NCBI GenBank assembly: GCA_026989175.1
Contig: JALSJT010000204.1
Location: 1-37,670 of the forward strand
Direction of reading: 5' to 3'
DNA from: Thiomicrorhabdus sp.
Lineage (GTDB): Bacteria; Pseudomonadota; Gammaproteobacteria; Thiomicrospirales; Thiomicrospiraceae
DNA length: 37,670 bases
Positions 23,872 through 32,252 of this stretch are shown piece after piece. Numbering within the stretch: position 1 is the stretch's first letter; each line of letters opens with the position of its first letter. Below the pieces are notes generated by a model, which saw nothing but the letters and a program-made list of their open reading frames with translations, did no database searches and was not told where the DNA came from. A program made the position numbers and the translations under genes.

Positions 23872-26646
23872 TTAAAAATCTGTCCACTCATCATCCGAGC
23901 CTGCACTCGGTTGTGCGGGGGCAGGGGTTTGTAGTGCCGCAGGTTTAGGCGCTGTTTTAACATAGGTTTTTATGGGGTTAGCTTGCGTAACCGCCATGGT
24001 TTTTTTAGCTGATGTTTTTGCTACACTAGCCGGGTTTCTTGTGGGGGTACTTATTGCTGGAGCTGGTCCTGAGCCAGTAACTTCTTGTTCTAGTTGGGTG
24101 ATGAGTTCAATCACCTCGTTGGATTGTTCAATCAATTTTTCAATGGCTTCATTGGCTTCATCGATTTTATTGTCGTGTTTTAGATCGACGATTTGACCAA
24201 TTTGTGCATGGAGTTCATTGTGAATATTGATCAGCTTTTGAAAGGTGCTTGAGCTGGCGAATTGCTGCCCTTCGCTATTTATCCATTTGCCCAGCGCACA
24301 AAGTGTTGGGTCTTTTGCAGAGGTTGGATCAAAGTCAATGTCAATGTCATTAACATAAGCACGCGCCTTGACTCGCCACTGTTTATGACCGCGTCGTGCA
24401 CTTTCAAAATCAAAGTCATCATGATTTTGAAGATTTATGTTATTCGATTCATTAATGGTGAATTTTGCTACATTTCGTTGCATGTGCTTGGAGATCTCTC
24501 CCAGCTCTTCTGAGGTGGCCGCCGTCTCCTCGACTAGTGCAGCATTTTGTTGTACCGCCGTATCAATGTTGGTGATGGAGGAGTTGACTAGGCTCACCCC
24601 TTCACTTTGTTCATTACTGGAGGCAGCAATCTCTTCAATGATCTGGTTTACATTAGAGATGGACTCGACAATATCATTTAAGACATCACCAGAGCCTTTC
24701 ACATGAACCGTACCTTCGGAGACTTTTTTAACGGTATCTTCAATTAGGTTACGAATATCTTTAGCGGCCTCAGAGGATTTTCCGGCTAAATTACGAACCT
24801 CGCCTGCCACAACTGCAAAACCACGACCATGTTCACCCGCACGTGCCGCTTCTACCGCTGCGTTGAGAGCTAATAGGTTGGTTTGGAAGGCGATGCTGTC
24901 AATTAAGCCGATAATGTCATTAATTTTTTGACTCGACGCATTGATCTGCTCCATCGCATCAATGGCACGGTGCATGACCTCAACCCCTGAGCTGGCTTGT
25001 TGTGCGGTGGTTTGCGTGACTTTCGACGCTTCTCGAGAGTTATCGGCATTTTGTTTCACTGCGGCGGTCATCTGCTCCATGCTGGAGGCGGTCTCTTCTA
25101 GTGAGGCCGCTTGATCTTGAGTTCGACTATTGAGGTCAATACTGCCTTGATAAATTTGCTCCGCTCCGCCGTTGACAGCATTGGTCGCCGCTTTGGTTTG
25201 TGAAATCATTGAGTTTAAACTGTCTACCGCGACATTTAAACTGTCTTGCAGTACGGCAAACAGCCCAGAGTAGTGCCCTTCAATGTGACTGGTCAAGTTC
25301 CCTTCTGAGAGAGAGATGGCAACTTTAACGGTCTCATTAATGGGTTTTTCAATGGCGATAAGCAGGTCATTGATCGATTGGCTGAGCTCTTTTGCGACAC
25401 CGTCAACACGGCTTAAGTCAATACGAGCATCGAGTTTACCTCGTTTAGCGGATTGAATGGTGCTATTCACCTCTTGCAGTAACTGCACCTCAGCGGTTTT
25501 ATCTCGCCACTCTGCAATGGTAGCGGTACGAATGCCTGCGCGGTTAAAGACAGGAATCGCATAGATCTCTAAATGGGTGTCACCGAGCGTAATTTTTCCT
25601 AGATAGGGTTCCGTTAGGTTCTCAAGAATTGTTCGCTGATGCGAGGGCGTTTTGTGAAATACATCAATATTTTTCCCAATTAAGGTGGAGGCATTAAAGT
25701 TAGGTAAGACGGCTTGAAGAATCTGTTCTTTGTCTTTTAAGAAGGCAACCATACCATGGTTCATATAGTTGATATTAAGGTTCGCATTGGTAATCATGAT
25801 ATTGCTTGACACTTGGTCCATCGCCGTTTGTAGGAGGTGTGCTTGGTCAAGTTGGTAAGCGGACTCCTCTATTTGTTCGCGTGCCGCTAAGTAGACCGAG
25901 CGAATTGCGGTTTTACGTTGTCCAAGAGGGGTTGAGGGGTCAAACCACTCATTGCTTAAGTGCTCCCGAGATGCGATGGTTTTGAGATCTTTTTGAGTGA
26001 GTGCATGCGATTTATTGAGGTATAGACCGTATAAAAAAGGAGGAACAAGCCCAGCAAAAAGGATTGCTAACATGGTTGGGATGCTGTAACCATCAATAAT
26101 GGCATAGGTTAACATTGGAACCAGATAGATTAAAAATACCAGCAGGGGGAGTTGGTATTGCGGCGAAAGCCGAGCTAAAACATTAAGTTTGCGCCAGTTA
26201 GGACCATAAAAAATACGCCCAGATTGAATTTTCGCCTTGCCCGCTTTAATGTCTTGATAGGCTTTGATCGCGGCTTGTTTTTCAGCTTCCGTTGCAGGGG
26301 TACGGATCGACATATAGCCACTAACTTTACCGTTGGTGTAGATGGGGGTCGCGTTGGCTCTTACCCAGTAAAAACCGCCATTTGCACGGCGATTTTTGAC
26401 AATTTGTGACCAAGTGTTACCAGCTTTAAGGGTGGCCCATAGATCGGCAAAAACGGCTTCAGGTACATCGGGGTGGCGAATAATATTATGCGGTTGACCA
26501 ATCAGCTGATCTCGGCTAAAGCCACTGGCGGCTTCAAAGGCATCATTGCACTCAATAATATTTCCAGTCAAGTCTGTTTTAGAGACTAAGGTTAGTCCGT
26601 CTGGAACAATGTACTCTTCATTCGTAATGGGCTGATTATTGCGCAT
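23872..26646 (-). CDS. PAS-containing methyl-accepting chemotaxis protein with C-terminal CZB domain
   Basis: Chemoreceptor of 924 residues. An Aer-like N-terminal PAS domain (about 10-125, GFSRDQLIGQPHNIIRHPDV) suggests redox or energy sensing. A hydrophobic region at about 168-215 anchors it without an evident large periplasmic domain. A second PAS-like segment (about 275-390), a HAMP-like region and the MCP signalling hairpin follow (tip IAFQTNLLALNAAVEAARAG). After this comes a chemoreceptor zinc-binding (CZB) domain with its His/Cys pattern: RRGHKQWR, LCALGKWI and HNELHAQ. The last residues are EWTDF, a match to the xWxxF pentapeptide that tethers CheR/CheB in E. coli receptors. It diverges from the hybrid kinase gene. 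The ligand is unknown; CZB domains can bind zinc and respond to it or to hypochlorous acid. Confidence 0.92.
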   Translation of the reverse strand: MRNNQPITNEEYIVPDGLTLVSKTDLTGNIIECNDAFEAASGFSRDQLIGQPHNIIRHPDVPEAVFADLWATLKAGNTWSQIVKNRRANGGFYWVRANATPIYTNGKVSGYMSIRTPATEAEKQAAIKAYQDIKAGKAKIQSGRIFYGPNWRKLNVLARLSPQYQLPLLVFLIYLVPMLTYAIIDGYSIPTMLAILFAGLVPPFLYGLYLNKSHALTQKDLKTIASREHLSNEWFDPSTPLGQRKTAIRSVYLAAREQIEESAYQLDQAHLLQTAMDQVSSNIMITNANLNINYMNHGMVAFLKDKEQILQAVLPNFNASTLIGKNIDVFHKTPSHQRTILENLTEPYLGKITLGDTHLEIYAIPVFNRAGIRTATIAEWRDKTAEVQLLQEVNSTIQSAKRGKLDARIDLSRVDGVAKELSQSINDLLIAIEKPINETVKVAISLSEGNLTSHIEGHYSGLFAVLQDSLNVAVDSLNSMISQTKAATNAVNGGAEQIYQGSIDLNSRTQDQAASLEETASSMEQMTAAVKQNADNSREASKVTQTTAQQASSGVEVMHRAIDAMEQINASSQKINDIIGLIDSIAFQTNLLALNAAVEAARAGEHGRGFAVVAGEVRNLAGKSSEAAKDIRNLIEDTVKKVSEGTVHVKGSGDVLNDIVESISNVNQIIEEIAASSNEQSEGVSLVNSSITNIDTAVQQNAALVEETAATSEELGEISKHMQRNVAKFTINESNNINLQNHDDFDFESARRGHKQWRVKARAYVNDIDIDFDPTSAKDPTLCALGKWINSEGQQFASSSTFQKLINIHNELHAQIGQIVDLKHDNKIDEANEAIEKLIEQSNEVIELITQLEQEVTGSGPAPAISTPTRNPASVAKTSAKKTMAVTQANPIKTYVKTAPKPAALQTPAPAQPSAGSDDEWTDF

Positions 26647-26905
26647 GCCTTAAACTCCTAACTGAATGTAAATGGTTATTGCCATTCTATGGTAAAGCTA
26701 GGTTGGATTCTAGTGTAAAAGTAATAAACCTTTTGATTTGTCTATACAATGAGTAGATACACCTAGGTAGCTTGGTGCGAAAGGAGGGGCTTAATCTCTT
26801 AGGCGGGTAAAAATACTAAGTATTGTGTGTAAGTTTCATTGATATTTAAAACGTGCTCAGGTAGAGTGAGTGGTTTGATTGTTTTTATTATTTTAGGCGA
26901 TTACT

Positions 26906-29866
26906 TTGGGTAAAAATACGCTCTCATTCGGTACCCCTTTTTCACAAACCTCAACCTTAAAACGTGGTCTCTCTTTTGGGGTTTTCACTCTGGTGTTCTG
27001 GTTGTTCATGGTAGGGCTTACGGTGTTTGTCTACTTCTTTTCAGACTACTTGATTAAACAGCACTATGAAAGAGTTAAAGCCGGTGTGACGATTTCAGCA
27101 AAAGGACTTGCGAATGTCATTGATGAACGGATTGATCAACAGCGTTTAATGGTAAAAGCGCTGGCGATTCATAATGAAGAGCAAATTTATGAACTCGCAG
27201 CAGGTGGCGGCTATCCATTTGATCTTTTTAAGTTATCAGAGCACATTAAGGATCTTTTGCCCAATGCAACGCAGTTTGCGATTTTAGATGGGCAGGGAAA
27301 TTTGGTGGCTGGCAGTGAGCGATTACATATTGGGGGTAGTTGTCACACAGATATACAACATAGTATGCATTCCTTCCCTAGTGAGGTCTCTTTTTTAGGG
27401 CCTCATAGCTCGCCTGATGGCACAATTCATTATGACGTGGCTTATCCGCTGAAAAATAACGCTGGAGACTTTGAACAGCGTGCGGTACTTTTTTTAAGTT
27501 TTAATTTTAATGATCTTCATGAGAAAATTGTTCACTTTAATACCGATACTTTTGAATTTGTTTTAGTGAAGTCAGAAAAGAACCCTATGGTCATCGTGTC
27601 AGATAAAGGTATTGCTGTCAGTGAATACGGAAGCAAGCTGGAGCCATCGGTTTTGGAGAGTGCTTTGGTTCAAACCCCTGTTTTAAGTGGTCAGTGGCTA
27701 TTACTTGGGCTGCCAAAGCCTGGTGTATTTGCAAATTATGTTCAGCGTGTTTGTTGGACAGCCTCTCTCTTTTTAGGCGCCTTTTTTATTTTTATGGTCT
27801 TGCTTTTACAGTATCTTCGTAAAATTGAGCGGGCACGGCAGCGACTTGAGAGTAATTCGGTTCAGGATGCGCTGTTTAATACGGGGCCAACCGTCCTGTT
27901 TCAGAAAAAAGCCGATAGTAATATGGCGGTGGAGTATGTCTCGCCAAATGTACATGCTCTGCTGGGCTGTAGTGTACAAGAGGTGTTAAACAAAGGCTCT
28001 TTTGTGGAATTGATTATGCTGGAAGATGTGGCCACCGTGCGAATGGCGGTGTTAAATGCCTGTACACACCATGAGCAGGAGGTCAGTTTAGAGTACCGTG
28101 TTAAGTATGCTCAGTATCAAGGCTATCACTGGGTGTATGACCTAACGCGTATTGTGTATGACGCACAGGGAAAAGCCTCCCATCTACAAAGTTATGTCAC
28201 CTCCATTCATGCACAAAAAATGGCAGAGCAGCGCGCCAGTCATCTGATCGAAAGTGCGCCTGATGCGTTGGCGGTAACAGATCGCTATGGTATCGTTCTA
28301 AGGGTGAATCAGGCATTTGAAAAAATGTTTGGTTATGAGCGTGAAGATTTGGTTGGGCTCTCTTTAGATTTGTGCATTTATGAGAACACGCAAGACGATT
28401 GGCACCAACGCATTAAGCAACTGTTGGATGATGAAGGGCTGGATTCGGTATTATTGGGTACCGATGCAACAATCTCTGCGATTACACGAGAAGGAAAAAC
28501 CTTTACGGTTGAGGTGGGTTTTAGTCGAGTGAATACGTTGGACGATATTCAGTTGGTGCACACCATTCGCGATGTCTCGATACAAGTTCAAGCGCAACAT
28601 CAAATGCAGGTCGCAAAGGAGCGTGCGGAAGCCTTGGCAAAAGCTCGAAGTCGCTTTGTTGCCACCATGAGCCATGAAATTAGAACCCCATTAAACGGGG
28701 TGCTGGGGATGTCTAACTTATTAAAAAACACATCATTAAGTTCACAGCAATCAATGTATTTGGATGCGATTGAGCAGAGTGGTCAAGCATTGTTAAAGGT
28801 CGTCAATAATATTTTAGACTTTGCCAAGTTAGATGAAGGGGGGGTGAATTTAGAGGCGAAAGCGTTTGATTTGAATGCAGTGGTTCGAGATGCCTTACAA
28901 ATTCTGAATTTGCAAGCGATTGAAAGTGAGGTGGAGGTCTCTTTTGAAAGTCGTTTGCCCAGCCAACTTCAGTTGATTGGCGATGCAGGGCGTGTTCAGC
29001 AGGTCTTGTTGAACTTATTAAGCAATGCCATTAAATTTTCACCACAAGGTCGAGTGGAGGTGATAGTTACCCTTCGAGCGGTTGAGCAATCTCCTTCAGG
29101 AGTGGTGAGGGTATTGGTTGAAATAAAAGATACCGGTATCGGTATTTCAGAAGACTCACTGGAACAACTGTTCGATTCTTTTACTCAAGCAGATGACTCT
29201 ACGACACGTAAATTTGGTGGCACAGGGTTGGGTTTGACGATCTCAAAACAGTTGGTGGAACTTATGGGGGGTACAATTGGGGTGGTCTCCGAAGAGAACG
29301 TCGGAAGTCTTTTTTGGGTTGAGATACCCTTTCAAACGGCTTTAGCTCAGCGATGTTTAGAGAATCTTGAAGTGCATGAAAAAAATGAACCTGTCCGGCT
29401 ACCGGACTTATTGAAAGAGACTAAAAAAACAGAGGGGTCTACACCAGTTTTAGAGAGGCAAGCGTCTCCCATTTTAGCTGGAAAAACCATCTTGTTAATT
29501 GAAGATAATGAGACAAATCAGGAGATTGTGTTAGCGTTTGTGCAGCGTTTAGGTGCACGAGTTGATATTGCTAAGAATGGACTGGAGGGGTTGTCTTTTT
29601 GGCGCATGGGGGCTAAACAATATGATCTGATTTTAATGGATTGTCAGATGCCGGTTATGGATGGCTATGAGGCGACGATTTTGATTCGTAAAGAGGAGAT
29701 GTTATCACAAACAACGGATGCTATTCCAATTGTCGCTTTAACCGCAAATGCTATGCCAGAAGACCGAGCGCGCTGTTTTTCGGTTGGCATGAACGATTAC
29801 ATTACTAAGCCGATAGATATTGAGCTGTTTAATCAAACCTTGATTAAGTGGATTATTTCAGCCTAG
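26906..29866 (+). CDS. Hybrid sensor histidine kinase (periplasmic sensor-PAS-PAS-HisKA-HATPase-REC)
   Basis: Inner-membrane two-component sensor of 986 residues. Two helices (about 23-48 and 276-302) flank a periplasmic domain of about 225 residues resembling a Cache-type sensor. Two PAS domains follow (about 310-440 and 450-560), then HisKA with FVATMSHEIRTPLNGVLGMS (phospho-His near 590) and the ATPase domain with N-box LLNLLSNAIKFSPQG, G1 DTGIGI and G2 GGTGLGL. A C-terminal receiver (about 860-984) carries the phospho-Asp in LILMDCQMPVMDG. There is no HPt domain, so a separate phosphotransfer protein is expected. The start is TTG at 26906, with AGGCGA about six bases upstream. No partner response regulator is adjacent. 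Confidence 0.92.
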   Translation: MGKNTLSFGTPFSQTSTLKRGLSFGVFTLVFWLFMVGLTVFVYFFSDYLIKQHYERVKAGVTISAKGLANVIDERIDQQRLMVKALAIHNEEQIYELAAGGGYPFDLFKLSEHIKDLLPNATQFAILDGQGNLVAGSERLHIGGSCHTDIQHSMHSFPSEVSFLGPHSSPDGTIHYDVAYPLKNNAGDFEQRAVLFLSFNFNDLHEKIVHFNTDTFEFVLVKSEKNPMVIVSDKGIAVSEYGSKLEPSVLESALVQTPVLSGQWLLLGLPKPGVFANYVQRVCWTASLFLGAFFIFMVLLLQYLRKIERARQRLESNSVQDALFNTGPTVLFQKKADSNMAVEYVSPNVHALLGCSVQEVLNKGSFVELIMLEDVATVRMAVLNACTHHEQEVSLEYRVKYAQYQGYHWVYDLTRIVYDAQGKASHLQSYVTSIHAQKMAEQRASHLIESAPDALAVTDRYGIVLRVNQAFEKMFGYEREDLVGLSLDLCIYENTQDDWHQRIKQLLDDEGLDSVLLGTDATISAITREGKTFTVEVGFSRVNTLDDIQLVHTIRDVSIQVQAQHQMQVAKERAEALAKARSRFVATMSHEIRTPLNGVLGMSNLLKNTSLSSQQSMYLDAIEQSGQALLKVVNNILDFAKLDEGGVNLEAKAFDLNAVVRDALQILNLQAIESEVEVSFESRLPSQLQLIGDAGRVQQVLLNLLSNAIKFSPQGRVEVIVTLRAVEQSPSGVVRVLVEIKDTGIGISEDSLEQLFDSFTQADDSTTRKFGGTGLGLTISKQLVELMGGTIGVVSEENVGSLFWVEIPFQTALAQRCLENLEVHEKNEPVRLPDLLKETKKTEGSTPVLERQASPILAGKTILLIEDNETNQEIVLAFVQRLGARVDIAKNGLEGLSFWRMGAKQYDLILMDCQMPVMDGYEATILIRKEEMLSQTTDAIPIVALTANAMPEDRARCFSVGMNDYITKPIDIELFNQTLIKWIISA

Positions 29867-29884
29867 AAGGGTGTTTTTTTTTAA

Positions 29885-30487
29885 ATGAATTGTTTTAAAA
29901 AAATTCCCCCCCCCTGTTTCTCCAGCCTGTCAGTGGTGATTTTAGCGGGCGGGCAGGGTAAGCGCATGGGAGCTCGTCAAAAAGCGTTGCTTCCTTATCA
30001 AGGAAAGCCACTGTTAAGTTGGGTGATTCAGGGACTCGCAGAGAAACAACTTCCGGTTTTATTGAATGTTAATTCGCAGGACTCTGCTTATCAATCGTAT
30101 GATTTACCGCAGTTTTCAGACCAGTATCAAGGATTTTTAGGACCGCTTGCGGGAATGCAGGCCGCTTGGGACAATGTTGCATCGGATTGGATTGTCTTTG
30201 TTCCCTGTGATAACCCAAGTTTACCGAACCATTTAATTGAACGACTATTGCAAAGCTATTTCATACATCCTGCGCCATTGGTGGCGGTTCATGATGGAAA
30301 AAGAGTACAGCCACTATACTTATTAATGCATCGTAGCATGAAGCCTGCATTAGAGAGGGCACTTGAGCAGTCCCATCTAAGTGTTTCACGCTGGATTCAG
30401 GAGAACTCGCATGTGCTGGCGGATTTTTCAGATCAACCACAATTTTTTCAAAATATAAACACGATAAACACGCTTGAATCGTCTTAA
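29885..30487 (+). CDS. mobA: Molybdenum cofactor guanylyltransferase MobA
   Basis: Transfers GMP from GTP to molybdopterin to form the bis-MGD cofactor for enzymes such as formate dehydrogenase and nitrate or DMSO reductases. The 200-residue protein has VILAGGQGKRMGARQKALLP (nucleotide-binding loop plus the conserved Lys), FVPCDNPSLP (metal-binding Asp) and GPLAGMQAAW. The usual N-terminus starts only a few residues before the LAGG motif; here the annotated start adds about 16 residues (MNCFKKIPPPCF) encoded by an A-run and a C9 tract at 29906-29914. A GTG near 29934, just before VILAGG, is a possible alternative start. It lies 18 bp after the kinase gene. No other molybdenum genes are visible. 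Confidence 0.88.
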   Translation: MNCFKKIPPPCFSSLSVVILAGGQGKRMGARQKALLPYQGKPLLSWVIQGLAEKQLPVLLNVNSQDSAYQSYDLPQFSDQYQGFLGPLAGMQAAWDNVASDWIVFVPCDNPSLPNHLIERLLQSYFIHPAPLVAVHDGKRVQPLYLLMHRSMKPALERALEQSHLSVSRWIQENSHVLADFSDQPQFFQNINTINTLESS

Positions 30488-30590
30488 CTGAATGCTTGCG
30501 TGATCGCTCAAGCGACTCAAAAATCCCGCCTTTCCATGTGATTTGAGTATAAAATAGCCCCCTTCCTAATTTAATAAAAAACGAATCACT

Positions 30591-31667
30591 ATGAGCAATG
30601 CACAGCTAATCCTAATTGATAAACGTAATCAACCTTTAAAAGAGTATCTTGTTGCGGTCGCCGCTTCGGATGGCCTGAATATTCGTGGGGTTGAAATCAT
30701 GGCTTCACCGGCCAAAGGAGAACGGTCATTGCTCAATGCCAATGTGGTGATTCCGCCTTTAGAAGCCTTTGATTTTGACGTTAAAAAAATAGCCGATTCG
30801 TTGCTTGAACAATTAATGGTTGGCGAAGAGGCGGTACCAGTACAAACGTTTATTGAAAAGTGCTCAGAAGAGGAAGCTGTTCGTACGGCTCTGACTAAGT
30901 CGCTTCCTAAACTGCGTAAAAAAATAGAAGCGTTATTGAAAGAGTTTTGCCAGTCGGATGTGATCGGTTTGATTCAAGAGCGCCGTAATGATGCGTTGTA
31001 TAAGTTAAAGCAACACGATTCGGAATTGAAGGGCAAAAAGGTTGTCTGTATTGATATTGAAGCCACCAATGTCTCAACGCACCCTGAAGCAGATATCATT
31101 CAAATCTCCGCCTGTGACCTTGAAGGCAATGAACTGTTTAACCAGTTAATTAACCCCGGTTACGACATTCCAGAGAATGAAAAACACAATATCACCACCG
31201 AAATGGTCGAAGGCCAGCCGTTATTGGCCGAAGCGTGGGATGATATTCATGCGGTCTTAAAAGAGGCCGACGTGGTGTTAGCGTATAGTACGGAAAGTGA
31301 CTACATGTACCTTGAAAAAAGTGCAGAAAAAAAACTGCTCCCCTTTGAATTGGATTACAACCACTGGTTGGATGTGGCAGAGTTGAGTAAAGATTTACAC
31401 GGTGCACTGCGTTGGCACAGTGAAAAAATGTACTGGTTCTATAAGACGCCTAAATTGACCATGGCGTATGAAAAGGTATTGGGCAAAGAGTTTCCAGGCG
31501 ATGCGCATGATGCCTTGGCCGATGCACGTGCCACCGCAGAGTTGTTTAATGCGATGTTAGAAAAAGGTCGTAAGTCACAAGTACAGCAAAAGAAGGTGGT
31601 GAAAGCCAAAGAAGTGATTACCAATAATCCTTTTGCCGCAGCATTTGCGAACGCCAAGCGTAAGTAG
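30591..31667 (+). CDS. DEDDh 3'-5' exonuclease (DnaQ-like) with uncharacterised N-terminal domain
   Basis: A 358-residue protein whose C-terminal half (about 150-335) is a DnaQ-type exonuclease. Exo I is VCIDIEAT (Asp154, Glu156), Exo II lies around AYSTESDYMYLE, and Exo III is GDAHDALADARAT (His and Asp near 304-309), giving a complete DEDDh set. The first ~145 residues (MSNAQLILIDKRNQPLKEYL ...) contain helical segments such as LPKLRKKIEALLKEF and do not match a family I know; they may recognise the substrate. The C-terminal tail is basic (KKVVKAKEV, FANAKRK). The substrate (RNA, DNA or repair intermediates) is not determinable. Its TAG stop lies inside the G-tract that also serves as hisI's ribosome-binding site, so the two genes are closely coupled. 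Confidence 0.82.
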   Translation: MSNAQLILIDKRNQPLKEYLVAVAASDGLNIRGVEIMASPAKGERSLLNANVVIPPLEAFDFDVKKIADSLLEQLMVGEEAVPVQTFIEKCSEEEAVRTALTKSLPKLRKKIEALLKEFCQSDVIGLIQERRNDALYKLKQHDSELKGKKVVCIDIEATNVSTHPEADIIQISACDLEGNELFNQLINPGYDIPENEKHNITTEMVEGQPLLAEAWDDIHAVLKEADVVLAYSTESDYMYLEKSAEKKLLPFELDYNHWLDVAELSKDLHGALRWHSEKMYWFYKTPKLTMAYEKVLGKEFPGDAHDALADARATAELFNAMLEKGRKSQVQQKKVVKAKEVITNNPFAAAFANAKRK

Positions 31668-31705
31668 GGGAGAAAAATTATGTGTGAAAAAAATTTCCCC
31701 CCCTC
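31665..31705. repeat. Poly-G/poly-C palindrome over the exonuclease stop and hisI start
   Basis: TAGGGGAGAAAAATT (31665-31679) is followed 11 bases later by AAAAATTT-type sequence and C7 (31697-31703), an imperfect version of the 20979-21040 palindrome. It supplies the exonuclease TAG stop, a GGGGAG Shine-Dalgarno 7-8 bases before the hisI ATG, and the first codons of hisI. Confidence 0.6.
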
Positions 31706-32132
31706 TTTTAAGCAACTTGAGAAAGCCAGTCAGGGTGACTGTTTTGATTGGGAGGCGCTTAAATCTCAGGTTAAGTTTGATGCAAACGGTTTAATTCCCG
31801 CCATCGCTCAGCAATTTGACAGTAAAGAAGTGCTCATGATGGCATGGATGAACTTACAATCGCTAGAAGAGACGCTCGCCACAGGGCGTGTCTGTTACTG
31901 GTCGCGTTCACGACAAAACTACTGGCGCAAGGGCGAAGAGTCTGGGCAAGTGCAGTTACTAAAATCCTTAGCGTTTGATTGCGATGGCGATACGATTTTA
32001 CTGAGTGTCGATCAAACAGGCCCCGCGTGTCATACCGGCAGAAGGAGTTGCTTTTACAGTCAAGTGGCAGGTAAGCAAGTTGAAATTACCAGTGCACCCT
32101 TGATTGATCCTGAAACACTGTATAAAAAATAA
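31680..32132 (+). CDS. hisI: Phosphoribosyl-AMP cyclohydrolase
   Basis: Third step of histidine biosynthesis: opens the adenine ring of phosphoribosyl-AMP. The 150-residue protein carries the monofunctional HisI core: AQQFDSKEVLMMAWMNLQSL, GRVCYWSRSRQNYWRKGEES, DCDGDTILLSVDQTGPACHT and RRSCFY, including the Cys residues that bind zinc and the Asp residues that bind magnesium. There is no HisE (phosphoribosyl-ATP pyrophosphatase) domain, so hisE must be elsewhere. The N-terminal ~30 residues precede the core and start MCEKNFPPSF, encoded partly by a C7 tract. No other his genes are nearby. Confidence 0.93.
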   Translation: MCEKNFPPSFKQLEKASQGDCFDWEALKSQVKFDANGLIPAIAQQFDSKEVLMMAWMNLQSLEETLATGRVCYWSRSRQNYWRKGEESGQVQLLKSLAFDCDGDTILLSVDQTGPACHTGRRSCFYSQVAGKQVEITSAPLIDPETLYKK

Positions 32133-32252
32133 CGACAAAATTTCTTCCCTCCCTGCCAAGGGTAGGAGTTAAAGTCTTATATCCAGATTTAAATACGCCA
32201 GCAACATAATATCGTTACCCCAACTCTCCCATTGCCAGGGGAGAAGTTTTTA
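32133..32252. repeat. Possible small inverted-repeat element with terminator-like hairpin
   Basis: The left segment TTCCCTCCCTGCCAAGGG and the right segment CCCATTGCCAGGGGAGAA are approximate reverse complements about 70 bp apart, with AAAATTTC outside the left end and AGTTTTT outside the right. The right part alone folds as TCTCCC (32225-32230)/GGGAGA (32239-32244) followed by AG and T5, which could terminate hisI. The interior has no ORF. This is a weak call. Confidence 0.4.

Noticed and set aside
30488-30590. Possible hairpin GCTTG/CAAGC after mobA.
   Set aside because: The stem is only five base pairs with a ten-base loop and no T-tract.
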